A DNA stretch of 64,000 nucleotides from positions 2,170,001 to 2,234,000 of the forward strand of contig BLAL01000215.1 of assembly GCA_015698045.1 (NCBI GenBank), in the 5' to 3' direction. Source of the stretch: Rhizophagus clarus (lineage: Eukaryota > Glomeromycota > Glomeromycetes > Glomerales > Glomeraceae). Below the pieces are notes generated by a model that saw only the letters and a list, made by a program, of their open reading frames with translations, was not told the DNA's origin and did not search any database. Positions 22,236 through 34,703 of this stretch are shown here, piece by piece; within the stretch, counting starts at the first letter, position 1; each line of letters starts with the position of its first letter. The translations under genes and the position numbers were made by a program.

Positions 22236-23142
22236 ATGAGGTTGCAAGTCATATTTTCCACTCTTTTATTCACTATGTTAATGTTACTTAACTTAACCTG
22301 TCTTGGATTTTGTGAGTAAATTTAATTCATGAAGATTAGGGTGATAAACTAATTGAATAATAAAGAAAATCTTTCTTTTTATATTTTTTTTTAAAAGTTG
22401 TCGCGAAATATTTAATCTTAAAACGAATTAATTTCGAAATTCCATTGAATATTCTTGAATATGTTTATTTAGGATTGATATCAATAACTTTACTTAAAGA
22501 TGGTAAAATTTAAAATTTCGAGTGCAATATTGTAAAAATATTTGTGATTATAATAATATGAATTTTTTTTTTTCCCGAATAGTTACGTTTATCATTGCAG
22601 CTTTCAGAGGATCGTTTAATATATTGAATCCAAGAAAACAAATCATTTCACTGGTTCTATTATTAATAGCATGGATAGTAATTCCAGGTAAATAATAATT
22701 ACTTTTATACAATATACAATATATACAATATATAAAATACATTATTCTAATAATGCTTCATTTTTTTTTTCAAATATGTTAAGCATTTTACACCAAATTT
22801 GAATTGGAAAAGAAATTATTTTCGGTAACGTGCCTGCAAGAATACGCGAAGGCTTGCCTATTACGTAAATTAAACGTCATAATAATGTGGGCGTATACAT
22901 CAATGCTTCTTATGACAGTATTAAGCGCTGCATGCATCTTTAAATTAGTTGAAGAAGAAGAAGAAGAAGATAATGACGATAATAATGTTTATAATGTTGA
23001 TGATGAAAAATCCAAACCACAACTTCAACAATTTCATCCAAGATATACAAAAAATAATTATTATAATCGTTATAACGTATCATCAGTACATAGCACTAAT
23101 AGTAGCATACCACCATATAATAATTTAAGTCATTTAAAATGA
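22236..23142 (+). CDS. Four-helix membrane protein, MARVEL-like, acidic C-tail
   Basis: Four exons are modelled with matching phases: 22236-22311, 22398-22502, 22583-22687 and 22784-23142, giving 214 aa. Four hydrophobic helices are visible: residues 4-30 (VIFSTLLFTMLMLLNLTCLGF), about 43-70, 78-96 (ISLVLLLIAWIVIP) and 125-150 (NVIIMWAYTSMLLMTVLSAACIF). Their spacing is typical of MARVEL-like fungal membrane proteins, which sit in plasma-membrane or vesicle membranes. The tail is EEEEEED-rich and then Asn/Tyr/Ser-rich. A similar gene follows 1.6 kb downstream on the same strand. The family assignment is by topology only. Confidence 0.65.
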
Positions 23143-24773
23143 TGTTACTGTAATACTATTATTATTATTATTATTATGTCAACTGGCTTGCTATTTTATT
23201 GTGTATTAATTGTATAAAAAAAATATTTGCTTTTTGAATTTTAAATGCGATCAACCACATGGTTTTACATAATTTACACAGTTTATTTTACTTATATAAT
23301 AATTTAAAAAATGATCAATTATTGATATTATTGATTTATTGCACTACATTGTGCATTTTACTATAATTATTTAATTATTTATTTTTCTCATGATTATTTT
23401 TAGGTATGAAAACTAAAATTATATAATTGGATTCATACTATACAATAAGATTATTAGTATCATCATAGAATCAAATTTACTATACAATGAATTTTTTTAG
23501 AGTTTTCATTGTCAATTTGATAGACAATATTATTACTATAATTATAATGTAAAAAAAAAAGAATTTTTTGGTTTTTTTTTTTTTTTTTGAATTGTTTATA
23601 TTTCTTAAATTTTTCGGGCAATAAGATATTATGTCAAGAGTTTTTATACATTAATGTTGTGTCACCTCCATTATCAGGTAACTGGTAACTACTAACGTCA
23701 CTTGCGACGTTCTTGTAATTCACTTTATTATTCGTGGAGCGATCTTTTACTATAAATGGCAATGAATTGCATTACATGCGATGATAGTCCACTCATAATG
23801 ATTATTTAGGAGTTTATATTCGAAAATAGGAATTTTTTTACGTTGAAAACATATTTGTCATTTGAATTTATTTGATTTATGACTTTTATTTTAAATAATA
23901 ATCTAATAAATCTAATCAGTTCCCAATCTCAAAAAAAGGAAACAGGAAACCGTTCTCCTCCGAATCAAAATGATTAACACTTTAAATTGTATGGTGCTTA
24001 TATGATAAATGTGAAAATTAATATTTAAATTACGTAAAAAATTACAGAGCAGGAAAAAATATATATATATATATATATATTTTTTTTCTTTGGTTATTCC
24101 GAATGATGATGCCAAGATAATCTAATAGATTTCCAAGACAAGAAACCTTGTTTAAATTAAAATAAGAAGACCACAACACTTGCATTATCCACATTTTTTT
24201 TTTTTTATAAAAAAAACCGGAAAAATAAAGAAGTTGTAAAAATTCGGGAAAGAAATCCCGTTTAACTTAATTGTTTTTTATTAGCTTTATTGAAACTCCA
24301 CGGTATTTAGGAATAAATAAGGAAATAACGTGTGTAGGATCATTAAAATTGTAAATTTTTCTTTATAAATTTTTGAAATCAACATTTATGTAAAAAGAAT
24401 ATCCGATCTTTACAAGGTAAAAAATTTTCCGATAAATCATTTTAATTGGTCACTTCACTTCATTTATGTTTATAATAAAATATAAACTTTGCTGAAACGA
24501 AAATTTTTTTTTTAAAAAAAAAAAAGGGAAAAAAAAATTTAATTTTTTTTTTTAAAATAAATATATAATAGGGACTATTCTAGACGCGGGAAAAAACTCC
24601 CATTTTTTTTTTTTTCTAAAGAGTTTTTCCCTCTCTTACCATCTTTCTTTCTTTCTTTCTTTCCTTTCTTTCTTTCCCCTTTTTTTTTTAAAAAAAAAAA
24701 AAAAAATTATATATTATACATATATATATATATATATATATATTTATTATTGAAATGATTTAATAATAATATA
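23143..24773. other. Intergenic, AT-rich with homopolymer tracts
   Basis: It contains many A and T runs, a TA microsatellite at about 24059-24080, a TTTC-type pyrimidine tract at 24640-24675 and a TA microsatellite at 24718-24742. No gene is seen. Confidence 0.4.
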
Positions 24774-26199
24774 ATGGATTCAAATATGTCACGTATTATA
24801 TTATTCTTTTTAAGGCTGATACAATGTGTTGGTTCTTTAATAGTTATTATTGTTGGTATGTTCCGATTTCCTTGAATCTTTAATAATAATATTGATAATA
24901 TATGCTAATTTTTTTTTTTTTTTTGATTTTTGATTCGTTAAATATAAAGAAATACTTCGACATACCGGTACTATAAACTTAATCGAATCAGAAAAAGATA
25001 CGACAAAGTAGGAAAATGATAATAATTTTTATGTTTGTTAATCTAGTTCAATTAAGACTATCTTATTTATATATATATATATATATATAACATTTGTTTT
25101 AATAGCGATTATGAACTATTTTTTGAATATTGCGTGATGAATTTAGGATTCGTTTTAAGCGGTAATTTCAATTATTTTTATTATTTTTAAATTAAATTTT
25201 GCATTAAATAAATTAAAATTTTTTAATATTTTTTTTAACATTAAATTAGCTCTCTATTTATTTCGATTTAATCAGCGATGGGAACATGGACCGTATAAAG
25301 TCGATATTTTTATAGACTGGTAATTATAAAATAAAAAATTCTCTCTTATTTTAAGTTTGTTATTATAATAATTAAAATTTATTAATTTCAATCATAGCAT
25401 TTTGATGAATGCTTGGATGATATTCGGCATATTACGATTATCGCCAGAATTTGATAACGATAATGTTTTGAGTTGTAATAAATATGAAGTTGAACGACGT
25501 GGCGGATGTATTGTTTATATATCAACTTTAATATTGGGATATTTTATTTCTGGTTCATATTTTTCAACTGCGATATTATCCACTTGGTTATGGACGGAAC
25601 AAAAATCCCAAACCGATTTCAATTCCAATTCTAATAATAATAATAATTCTAATTCCAATAATAATTCTAATATCAATACCGACTCTAATATCTCAAATTT
25701 CAATTTCTATATCAACCCTATAAATAATAATTCATCATCCCTATTAGATCAAACTAAATCAGTTGAAACAAAAAATTCTCAAAATATTCCTCAAATAGTT
25801 ACAATTACAGACGATGATATTGAATTTAATAGGACGGATGGTACGATAGTAATATTTCGTAAACCTTCTCCTTCTTTTCTTAAATATGGACGTTCTTCTA
25901 GTAATAATTCTTCATTATTATCATTACATGAAAATAATTCATTTATATCGGAATATAGTTTAGGTAGTTCCTTTAGTAGAACTTATGGTTCTATAATTAT
26001 TCCACGTAAATATAACGAACGTGATACAAGTATTCATAATAGTGTACAACGTGATTCTATAACGATAGGTGGAAATCAAACCATCTCCACTTATAGTGAA
26101 AATAGCATTAATAGCAAACGTTTATCGTCGTCATTAAGCGACAAAACTTCTAGAAGTAGTAATTATGATGGTTCAATCATTATAAAATTAGTTAGGTGA
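24774..26199 (+). CDS. Four-helix membrane protein, MARVEL-like, Asn/Ser-rich C-tail
   Basis: Five exons are modelled with consistent phase: 24774-24855, 24950-25007, 25106-25161, 25250-25319 and 25398-26199, giving 355 aa. The helices are RIILFFLRLIQCVGSLIVII near the start, YCVMNLGFVLSALYLF, WCILMNAWMIFGIL and CIVYISTLILGYFISGS-YF. The pattern R-x-x-Q near the start of helix 1 is common in MARVEL-type proteins. From about residue 160 the chain is a long low-complexity cytosolic tail (NSNSNNNN repeats, then Ser-rich with GTIVIFRK and GSIIIPRK motifs). The start is the first ATG that gives a hydrophobic helix. It is related in architecture, not obviously in sequence, to the gene upstream. Confidence 0.65.
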
Positions 26200-26343
26200 A
26201 CTAATTAGATTATTTTCTTTTTATATTGATAGAAAAGGAAGAGAATAATAATAAAAAAAAAAAAAAATGATAAAAACAAATAAAATAAAATAAAGAGCAA
26301 TACTAAAAGAAAAAAAAAAAAAATTACATTTTTACGTTATCTC

Positions 26344-27816
26344 TTAACAAATGTAATATTCTTTTGATAAATCATAAATACCAGGTTCACAAACACCTTT
26401 TATACTATACCTATATAAAATTAAATCGTGATCACTAGTTGAATTATTAAGGTCAAAACTTAATTTTTTCTTTAATCTCTTTGAAGAATCAGATAAAAAC
26501 TTTTCCAAAGCATCGGCAGAAATATCCCAAGAATGATTTAATAAAAGTTTTTGTAATTTTAAAGGAACAAGTTCCCCAAGTTCAGAAAATATATTACTAA
26601 TATCATATATAAAACCTTCTTCTTCTTCATTACTAAAAATATTTAATGTTTCTAATTTGTTACAATTTTGAAAAAGTAAAGGTAATAAATGAATAGCATC
26701 AGGAGAAAATGGTGCTTCATAATAATTTAAATTTTTACCATATTTTATAACAGTTTTTGTAAGTAAAATTAAATTTTCTGAATCTTCAAATTCTGACCAT
26801 AAGATTAAGATTGATTCAAGACTTCCTTCTGTATTTATAATTAAAGTACAAAGTTGTTTCAATGTTATAACTTTTAATGAAATTTCCAATTCTTTTAATT
26901 GATTAAATCTTGTTTTAACAAATCTTTCCATTGCTCTTCTATCCATAAAATTTGAATGAATTGTTAAATTTTGTAATTTATTACTCTTACAAAAATAATC
27001 TATCGTGGAACAATATCCATATATCCATAAATCTTTAATTGAATGAGCTCTTTTCTTTAAAGCTTTTTCTAATAATGGGAATTTTTCATTTTTTGTAGCT
27101 TTAATATAAATATATTTTGTTAAAACTATTTGAGATTCAATAAGTTTCGCTAAACCTTCGTTATCTTTACAACAACATGAAATATGAAATTCTGAAATAT
27201 ATTTACAAATTTTTGCTGCTGCAAACATAATTTCTGGTATCGTACATCCTTCACACATAAATGTTGTTAAATTAGCCAAACAAATACTTGCTTTAGGTAA
27301 CGTACTTAAAGGTATAATAAAATCTAATTTCTCTCCTTTAGAAAATCGAAGTCTTTTTAAATAACATCTATCTATAAATAAATTTGCCAATGAATTAAAT
27401 AATTGAAAATTTCTACGAATCCTATTAATTTCATTAAGTTGTTTAGTATTTTTTAACCATCCATTAACTGATTTATATAAAGCTCCATAATCAAGACTTT
27501 GTAAAAATGATGGATAATCGAATAAAGGTTTATCAAATTTTAATGGTAAATTAATTCCATCTTCAATAAGTTTGGTTTTAATCTCTTTTGGTAAACATGA
27601 AAGATAAGTTGATATGATTGGATCAAGTCTATCTCTTTTTTGACTATAGTGTATCCAATCTATAGGTTCTCTCCAAAGTATTGAGATTGCTGTGATACAC
27701 CATTCTCTGTTGATTAATATACATTTATATAAAAGTTTATAATCATCATCCCAAAAATGATGTTCCGGACTAAAATTTTCGAAAATCTTTAATAAACACT
27801 CCGTAGGTAATTTCAT
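26344..27816 (-). CDS. F-box protein with LRR-like C-terminal region
   Basis: This intronless gene encodes 490 aa beginning MKLPTECLLKIFENF, followed by CILINREWCITAISILWREPIDWI, an F-box-like module of about 55 residues. Later leucine-rich segments include RFNQLKELEISL, NTEGSLESILILW and NCNKLETLNIFS. It shares many short motifs with the F-box gene at 9.8-11.4 kb (ILWREPI-WI, CCCKDNEGLAKLIESQ), so the two belong to one subfamily. It is expected to act as an SCF ubiquitin-ligase substrate receptor in cytosol or nucleus. Its upstream side carries a long A-rich tract (27854-27898). Confidence 0.85.
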   Translation of the reverse strand: MKLPTECLLKIFENFSPEHHFWDDDYKLLYKCILINREWCITAISILWREPIDWIHYSQKRDRLDPIISTYLSCLPKEIKTKLIEDGINLPLKFDKPLFDYPSFLQSLDYGALYKSVNGWLKNTKQLNEINRIRRNFQLFNSLANLFIDRCYLKRLRFSKGEKLDFIIPLSTLPKASICLANLTTFMCEGCTIPEIMFAAAKICKYISEFHISCCCKDNEGLAKLIESQIVLTKYIYIKATKNEKFPLLEKALKKRAHSIKDLWIYGYCSTIDYFCKSNKLQNLTIHSNFMDRRAMERFVKTRFNQLKELEISLKVITLKQLCTLIINTEGSLESILILWSEFEDSENLILLTKTVIKYGKNLNYYEAPFSPDAIHLLPLLFQNCNKLETLNIFSNEEEEGFIYDISNIFSELGELVPLKLQKLLLNHSWDISADALEKFLSDSSKRLKKKLSFDLNNSTSDHDLILYRYSIKGVCEPGIYDLSKEYYIC

Positions 27817-28767
27817 TTTTTTATTTTATTTTTTTTTTATTTTATTATTATTTTAAAAAAAAAAAAAAAAAAAAAAAATAAAAAAATAAAAAAAAAAGGC
27901 CGGGAAAAAAAAGTAATTATCGAGTCAGGCTGGTATTATGTATGCTATTGTTACACGATTATGTCATGACACGATTCGAAACCGATCAGGGGTTAATAAT
28001 ATAAATAATATATGTATTCACCACAATAGTAATTAATCAAAGCGCAAGTTTGAATGCCAAGTTCCCTCCATTTGTGACACAATCTATGTCAGCAGTTTTT
28101 AAACAAGGAAGAGGGAAGTGATTATTATTATCAAAGAGATCTACAAGAATAAATTTACATAAAATTTCCTCAAATGAAATTAATCAACATATCAATTAGT
28201 AAGTGAATTAATAATTCATAATTATCAAATGAAAAAAAAGGAAAATTATGAAGATCCTCGTGATTACCAACCCCTACTTATACACATAAAATGAGATCAC
28301 GTTGTTTCAGTTAATGTAACACGGAGTTATAAGATTTTTTTTTATTTTTAATTTTTCGCAAATCTTTTAACGTTTTTGAATACGAGACCATGAGATTTCT
28401 TATGATTATCAACCCCTTATTCCTTCTGTGTTTTTATATTGTTTTAATATCGACAAATAACTTATTAAATAAAAGGAAAGTTATCATTTCATATTCTAAT
28501 ATTCTTTTTACAGATCAAAATGTCGTCGAATGAATCACATAAAAGACATGGTCATTTCATTTTTTCATAATAATCATTTTTTCCTCTAAGGTTGCTCATA
28601 CCTTAGCGTCAAAGAGAGCGAACATAATTCTACATTTGTCAAACATTTGTAGGATTTTGCTTGCCAAAAACTCTTAAAATTTTTTGTCATTCTTTCTTGG
28701 TGTCTTTAATATATATATATATATGCATATATATATGCATGCTTATTTATTCATTTTACGTTAAAAA
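27817..28767. other. Intergenic between the F-box and START genes
   Basis: This is a divergent intergenic region. It holds a poly(A)-rich tract at 27854-27898 and a TA/TG-CA microsatellite (28710-28742) just before the START gene. No further exon is seen. Confidence 0.4.
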
Positions 28768-31700
28768 ATGGCTAACGTCCACTATAACCCAATTTCCGAT
28801 CTTGAAGATGAGGAAGGATTTGTTGAAGAATCTGGTGAATTGATACCTGGTGAAGAAAATGAATCTTTTCATTATGATCCTGTGATAACAACACCAGCTT
28901 ATCATATTGAACAAGCAGATAAAGCTATGGAAAAATTAAAATTGGTCGTCCAAAAATCTGGTTGGAAAAAAGCTCTTACGGTTAAAAATGCTATTGTTTA
29001 TACTAAAAATGGGATTGGCGATAATGATAAAGTGCCCGTATTTATGTGTCAACATGTCATTGAAAAATTTAGTCCTCAGGCAATTTTCGCCGTTATTGGA
29101 ATGAGAAAACTCTGGGATCCGTGGTAAATAATTTCACGTGATTTATTATGTATTTATTATATTGCGCAGTGAAGTTCGATAAACTGAATCATAAGTATAA
29201 TGGAGTTGAGGATTGGGAACGGATTATATATCGGATTTCACTGTGTATTGTAATATTATTTGACAAATTTAGAAATTGTTTGTGGGTTTTCCAATTGATA
29301 TTTGATTTCCTTTTTTAAATATTATAAACATTACACATTACGTATAATGATTATTTCCGGTCTTTATTAAAAATGTATTAGGTATGAAGAAGGAAATCTC
29401 ATCGAAAATTTAAACGATTCAACGAGTTTGACTTATATGGTAATGCAGGGCGTGGCTGGTACTAGGTAAATCATATATATACATATATATTTTTTTTTTT
29501 CAAAAAAAAAAAAAAAAAAAAAAATAATATATATATCGTTTATAGGATTCGAGATTTATCTTTGGTGGAAAAAATTCAATGTTCTCAAGATGGAACGATT
29601 TATTTTGCGTCTACTTCAGTTGAAAAAGTACCTCATGTAGTTGATAGAATTCGGGCACACATTTATCTTAATGGCTGGATCATTAAACCAATTTCTTACA
29701 ATCCCCTCCGTACAAAAGTTACTTACGTACTTCAAGCTAGGGTTAATGGATGGATACCTTCAGTTGTAGCTAAAAAATATTTAACAAAACGACCCCTTGT
29801 TGTCTTAATTATCGATCAATATTTACAAAGGAATGGACCTCCCCCTATGGTTATTAGTTCTACTTCTTCTACTTCTCCTTTAAGTTCAGGTCGTGAATCT
29901 CGTAGTGAAAGCAATGCTTCATTTTATCCTACAAGGTTTAATAATTATGTAGAGGTGGATCAGCAACGATATAGACTTAATACTTTAAAGGATAAAAAAG
30001 ACCTTCAAGAAAAAACTTCATTAGAATCACCAAACAACAGGAAGGATATTTCATTTTATGTAGATGATGATAATGTTAGTTCTCATTCTTCTGCAAAAGA
30101 TCAGTCATCTACAAAAGAATTACAGAAATTAGATTCACCGTCAATGCAAAACAACAACAGGAGAGAAGATAATGATGATGAAGATTCAAGTTCTCATTCT
30201 TATGTAAAAGATCAGCCTCCTATGAAAGAATTACGTAAAAAACCGTCATTCGAACCACAGTCAATACAAAACAACAGGAGGGGAATTTCATTTCACCCAG
30301 ATAGTGGTACCGTTATTTCTCATTCTTCTTCAAAAGATCAGTCTTCTATAAAAAAATTAAATAGGAAAACATCATTCGAACCACAGCCAATACAAAACAA
30401 CAACAGGAGGGGAATTTCATTTCACCCGGATAATGATCATAGTCTTAGTTCTCCTTCTTACGTAAGAGATCAGCCTTCTATAAAAAAATTACATAGGAAA
30501 ACATCATTTGATTCACCTTTAATGCGAAACAACATGAGGGAAATTTCATATCTTCCAGATAGTGATAATGTTTCTCTTGAAAATGAACAACTTCCTTTAC
30601 CAAAGTCACCAAAGTCACCTAAACAAAATCAATTTTCGTCATTTCTTGACCAAGAAACTATACTCACACAAACTCAACCCACGAACCTTGTTCAATCTGT
30701 AACGTCACCTTCCATCCCTTTACTCCCATCTCCCCCACTATCCTCACCACCTTCACCGCCTTCACCGCATCCATCATCAATAAAACATAAACATACTGAT
30801 GCTGTAAATGCAGCTGTTAAGATTTTCAAAGATAATATCAAAGATTTAGAAGGTTGGAAATTTTATTCAGAAAATAAAGGTGTTAAAGTATATACAAAGG
30901 ATGTTGCTGGTAGATCCACTCCAATTATTCGTGGAGATTATACAATTACTGGAGGTTATACTGCCGAAGACTTATTATCGGTTATTAAAAACTTGGATTT
31001 ACGAAAATTTTGTAAGTAATCTTTTCATATTTGTTATATTCCACGATTTTATAAATTTTAATTTGTTTTATTTTTACAACACCTTAATAGGGGATGATCG
31101 TTATGAAGATGGTGAAAACATAAAAATGTTTGATAATGATAATATTTTGAGTAGAGTCGCGTGTAAAGGAACTTTTCCTATTAGGTGCATTTATTATTAA
31201 ATATTGTTTTTTTTTTTTCAATAATATATACGTTGGTAAATTATTAAAATTTAATATCTGTTTGTTTGTTTATAAAGTGGTCGAGATTTTGCCTTATGTG
31301 GAACAGTTGAACGCGATCCGAAAACTGGCAGCGTTTATTTTATTACAACCTCGATTACTGATTCAGCAATTCCAGAGGTTAAAAAATACGTTCGTGCTCA
31401 CGTCCATTTTACTGGATGGAAAATAGTTCCAAGTTTTGATGAAAATGGAGATACTAAAGAATTAGATATAGTTTATGTTGTTGATACTGATATAAAACTT
31501 GAATCTGTTCCACAATCTATTCTCAAATCCATTTCAACTGGAACTCCATTGGTTGTTCAAAAGATTGATGAAATGTTACAAAAAATTGGATTTCCACCTT
31601 ATATAATGAATTTATCATCTTTAATAATATCAGAAAATCTCGATCCAAAAACTTTCCAATATAATTTATCATATGTTGCTAAAAATGGGATTACGGAGAT

Positions 31701-32720
31701 TCGCTTTTCCAAAAAAATGTATCCGCACGGGTTTGATATACATGTTGTACCAAAAATTGCTAAAATTGAATTACTTCCAAATAATCAAGAAATTGTTAGG
31801 ATTACTACACCTCCTTCAGAAGATAAAGTACATATTAAAGTTACAAAATATTCAAATGGTTTTAAAATGACATATAATGAAAATCACAGAATTCCATTGG
31901 CTTCGAAAAAAGATGTTCTAAAATCAAAAGTATCAACAGAAAATATTTCTATAACTACAAATTATTCTTCTATTAAATCAACACAACCAATTTTACAACC
32001 TGTGAAACTACCTATAGAAAAAGAGACCGTACGACAATCTTGGAGACATTCGAGAAATTTCTCTCAACCAATAAATCTTGTTGCAAATGGTAACGAGCAA
32101 GGTGGTTTGGCCTCGTCTAGACAAATCCATCAAAGACATTCAAGGGTTTTTTCTCAACCAACAGATCTTAATTCTGCACTTGTAGCAAATATGGTCACCA
32201 TTGATGCCAATGTTTTCGCTAATAATGATAACAATCCTACACAAAAGAATCAAAGACATTCTCAGTTATTAGATCCTAATGCTACACTTATCGCAAATGA
32301 AACCATTGATAAAGTTAAAAATGAGAATAAGCGTACCTCCCAACGTAAATCAAAGAGATTATCATTTGCAGATACACCAAGCATTATTAATCCAGAGAAG
32401 TTCTTCGAGCCAAAAGGTAATTAATTAAATTTATGATTAATACACACGCCTGAAATTAAGATAATTAATTTTTTGTTTATTTTTTAGAAGATAATATTTC
32501 CGAGATCAAAAATGATGAAGACAATGAGTTTAAGGAATATGAAGAGATTATAAAGACTTTCAACGAAAGCCCAATCGAACATCATCAGTTGATTAATTTC
32601 GAAGATGATATGATCGTTATTTCTGATAGCGTGAGGCTCAGTGCATATCAAGTCGCCATAATGTTTGTAGGAATGGTAATATCATATTATGCTGGGAGGA
32701 TAAGCTGTTATTACATATAA
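28768..32720 (+). CDS. Tail-anchored protein with two START lipid-binding domains
   Basis: Six exons are modelled with continuous phase: 28768-29123, 29382-29465, 29546-31011, 31091-31184, 31278-32416 and 32488-32720, giving 1123 aa. START 1 spans about residues 45-245 (KLVVQKSGWKKALTVKNAIVYTK ... RIRAHIYLNGWIIKP). START 2 spans about 560-830 (KDLEGWKFYSENKGVKVYTK ... YVRAHVHFTGWKIVP). Between them lies a Ser-rich linker with four to five imperfect repeats containing RKTSFEPQ and RRGISFHPD. After START 2 come a further beta-rich segment and a tail with repeated RHSR-type motifs. The last 30 residues hold a hydrophobic helix (YQVAIMFVGMVISYYAG), suggesting a C-terminal anchor. START domains carry sterols or phospholipids, so a lipid-transfer role at a membrane contact is likely but inferred. 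Confidence 0.82.
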
Positions 32721-34703
32721 TGACGATGTATAATTTTTTTTTTTTAACATATTATTTTTTTGGTTGGAGAGAATTTCCTGGATTTCTTCTACTTTTATAA
32801 TAATCTTTAAATTAGTCTTTATTATATAAATAATAATAATTAATAACGATAACACATTTAATAAATCAATACAAAATTAGTTAAAATAAAAAAAAAAATC
32901 AATCATAAATAAACCACCCATTTTTAATACAAAAAACAAAAATGTTTGTTTTTATTATTATTTTAAAATGATAATCTTTGATAAGATGAAACTTATTCAA
33001 TTTTATTATTCTTATTTATTTTGTTGTCAACGCTTTAGATGCTTATCTTCTATCTATAATAGAGAAACTAAATTCCTGAATCATTCTTAGAATATTTTTT
33101 TACTTTTGTATTCATTTTATTTTATTGTTACGCTTTTATTGTTACGCTTTAGATGTCAACGCTGCCTATCTTTTATAAAATTTTAATGAGACGGAAACTT
33201 GTAATATTTCCGATCTTGGTATTACACTTATCGATCTTGTTGCAATTCTAGTTTTAGGGCATAGTCCGCATAGAAAAAGGGAGCGCAGCAAATTTAACTA
33301 TAAAAAAGTAAAAAAAAAAAAAAGATTTTAAATTTTATATTAATCGTTAAAATTTCAACCCAAATACCCAAAATACATCCATTTCTTTTAGAAACAATTT
33401 TATTGAACTTTCCAATTTTTTTTGTCACCGTGTCACACTGTCACGCACATTCCCGGATTGTTATAGTTTAAAATTTCCGACAATTCCGAAAATTCCGATA
33501 ATTCCGATAATTCCGAGTAAGATTTCAAAAATAACTATTGTTGTGGCATGACTAAGAAAATCGATTATTCAATTCCTAAATCAGTTACTAGATCATTAGA
33601 CCGAAACAGTTAGTATGAGACAGGGGCAATAATATCTATCCTTGAATAAAAAATCTATATTTTAAATGACAGGGCAATAATAATATCCTTGAATAAAAAT
33701 ATATTTTAACATAATATTTATTTAAAAATTAAATTTTAAGGATATTTCAATAACTAATTGTCTAATTCCAATTATTAAAATAATCTTTTCATAATAAATC
33801 AAAAACTGATAGTAATTTTGTTATTATTTGACGGAGATGTGATAATTTTATACATTTTATACATGAAAATAGATCAGATAATAAAGTAGTTATAAAAGAA
33901 AAAAGAAGGATAAGGTCAGCATAGTAAATATAAAGTTTTATCATATGTAATCTATTTATAGTTACAGAATAGTCCATTGTTTAGATTTTGTTGTTTCTTA
34001 ATCCGTCATCCATAATGTTTATAATTGGATATTAACGTTAGTAATCTCCAAATGCAAAATATATTTTATTAAAATCATATTTCATCATAGCACATAAGGA
34101 CAAACATTACATTAATCATCGTTTTATGTATTAAATTTAAAATTAAACCGATCAAGCGGATCGTAACACCATTGGGATCAGTCTGAGACAGTTAAAATCC
34201 TGTTGAACAATGAACCGTACCCTAAAAAATATCCTGGTGAAAGGATTGTTTGATAAGTAATCTTAACCACAAATGTGACTTATGATAGCTGTACCCGAAT
34301 TTACTTATTTGGATGAAAAATTTAATACTATAATGCTTTCTACATAAAAAAAAAAAAATGCTTGCCCAAAATTATGAATAATAATAATTTTCAATATATG
34401 AATTACATACCTTACTGCATTTCGAAGATTGAAATACTATTAAATAAAAGATTATGGACGAATAATTTATTCTTTTTTTTTTTTTTTTAAAAAAAAAAAA
34501 GGAGATTGTCAAACGATTATTTAATATGTACTGTACCGATAATAACATACTGTAATAATATAAGTACATAAGATCAAGTTAAGCGAAATTATTTTTAAAA
34601 TTATATTTTATTTTGATATTACATTAATTACATAGGGGAAAAAAATATCATTAACCCATAATAAAATAATAATAATAATAATTCTATTAACACTATTAAT
34701 TAA
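32721..34703. other. Intergenic with short tandem repeats
   Basis: There is a 9-bp (ATTCCGATA) array at 33474-33515 and a tandem duplication of about 50 bp at 33620-33705 (CAATAATATC..CCTTGAATAAAAA..ATATTTTAA). No gene or RNA was identified. Confidence 0.45.
33474..33515. repeat. 9-bp minisatellite (AATTCCGAT)n
   Basis: Four to five copies of a unit close to AATTCCGAT occur in tandem. The repeat is noncoding. Confidence 0.7.

Noticed and set aside
34150-34330. Less AT-rich stretch considered as an RNA gene
   Set aside because: No stable structure or known RNA motif found by eye.
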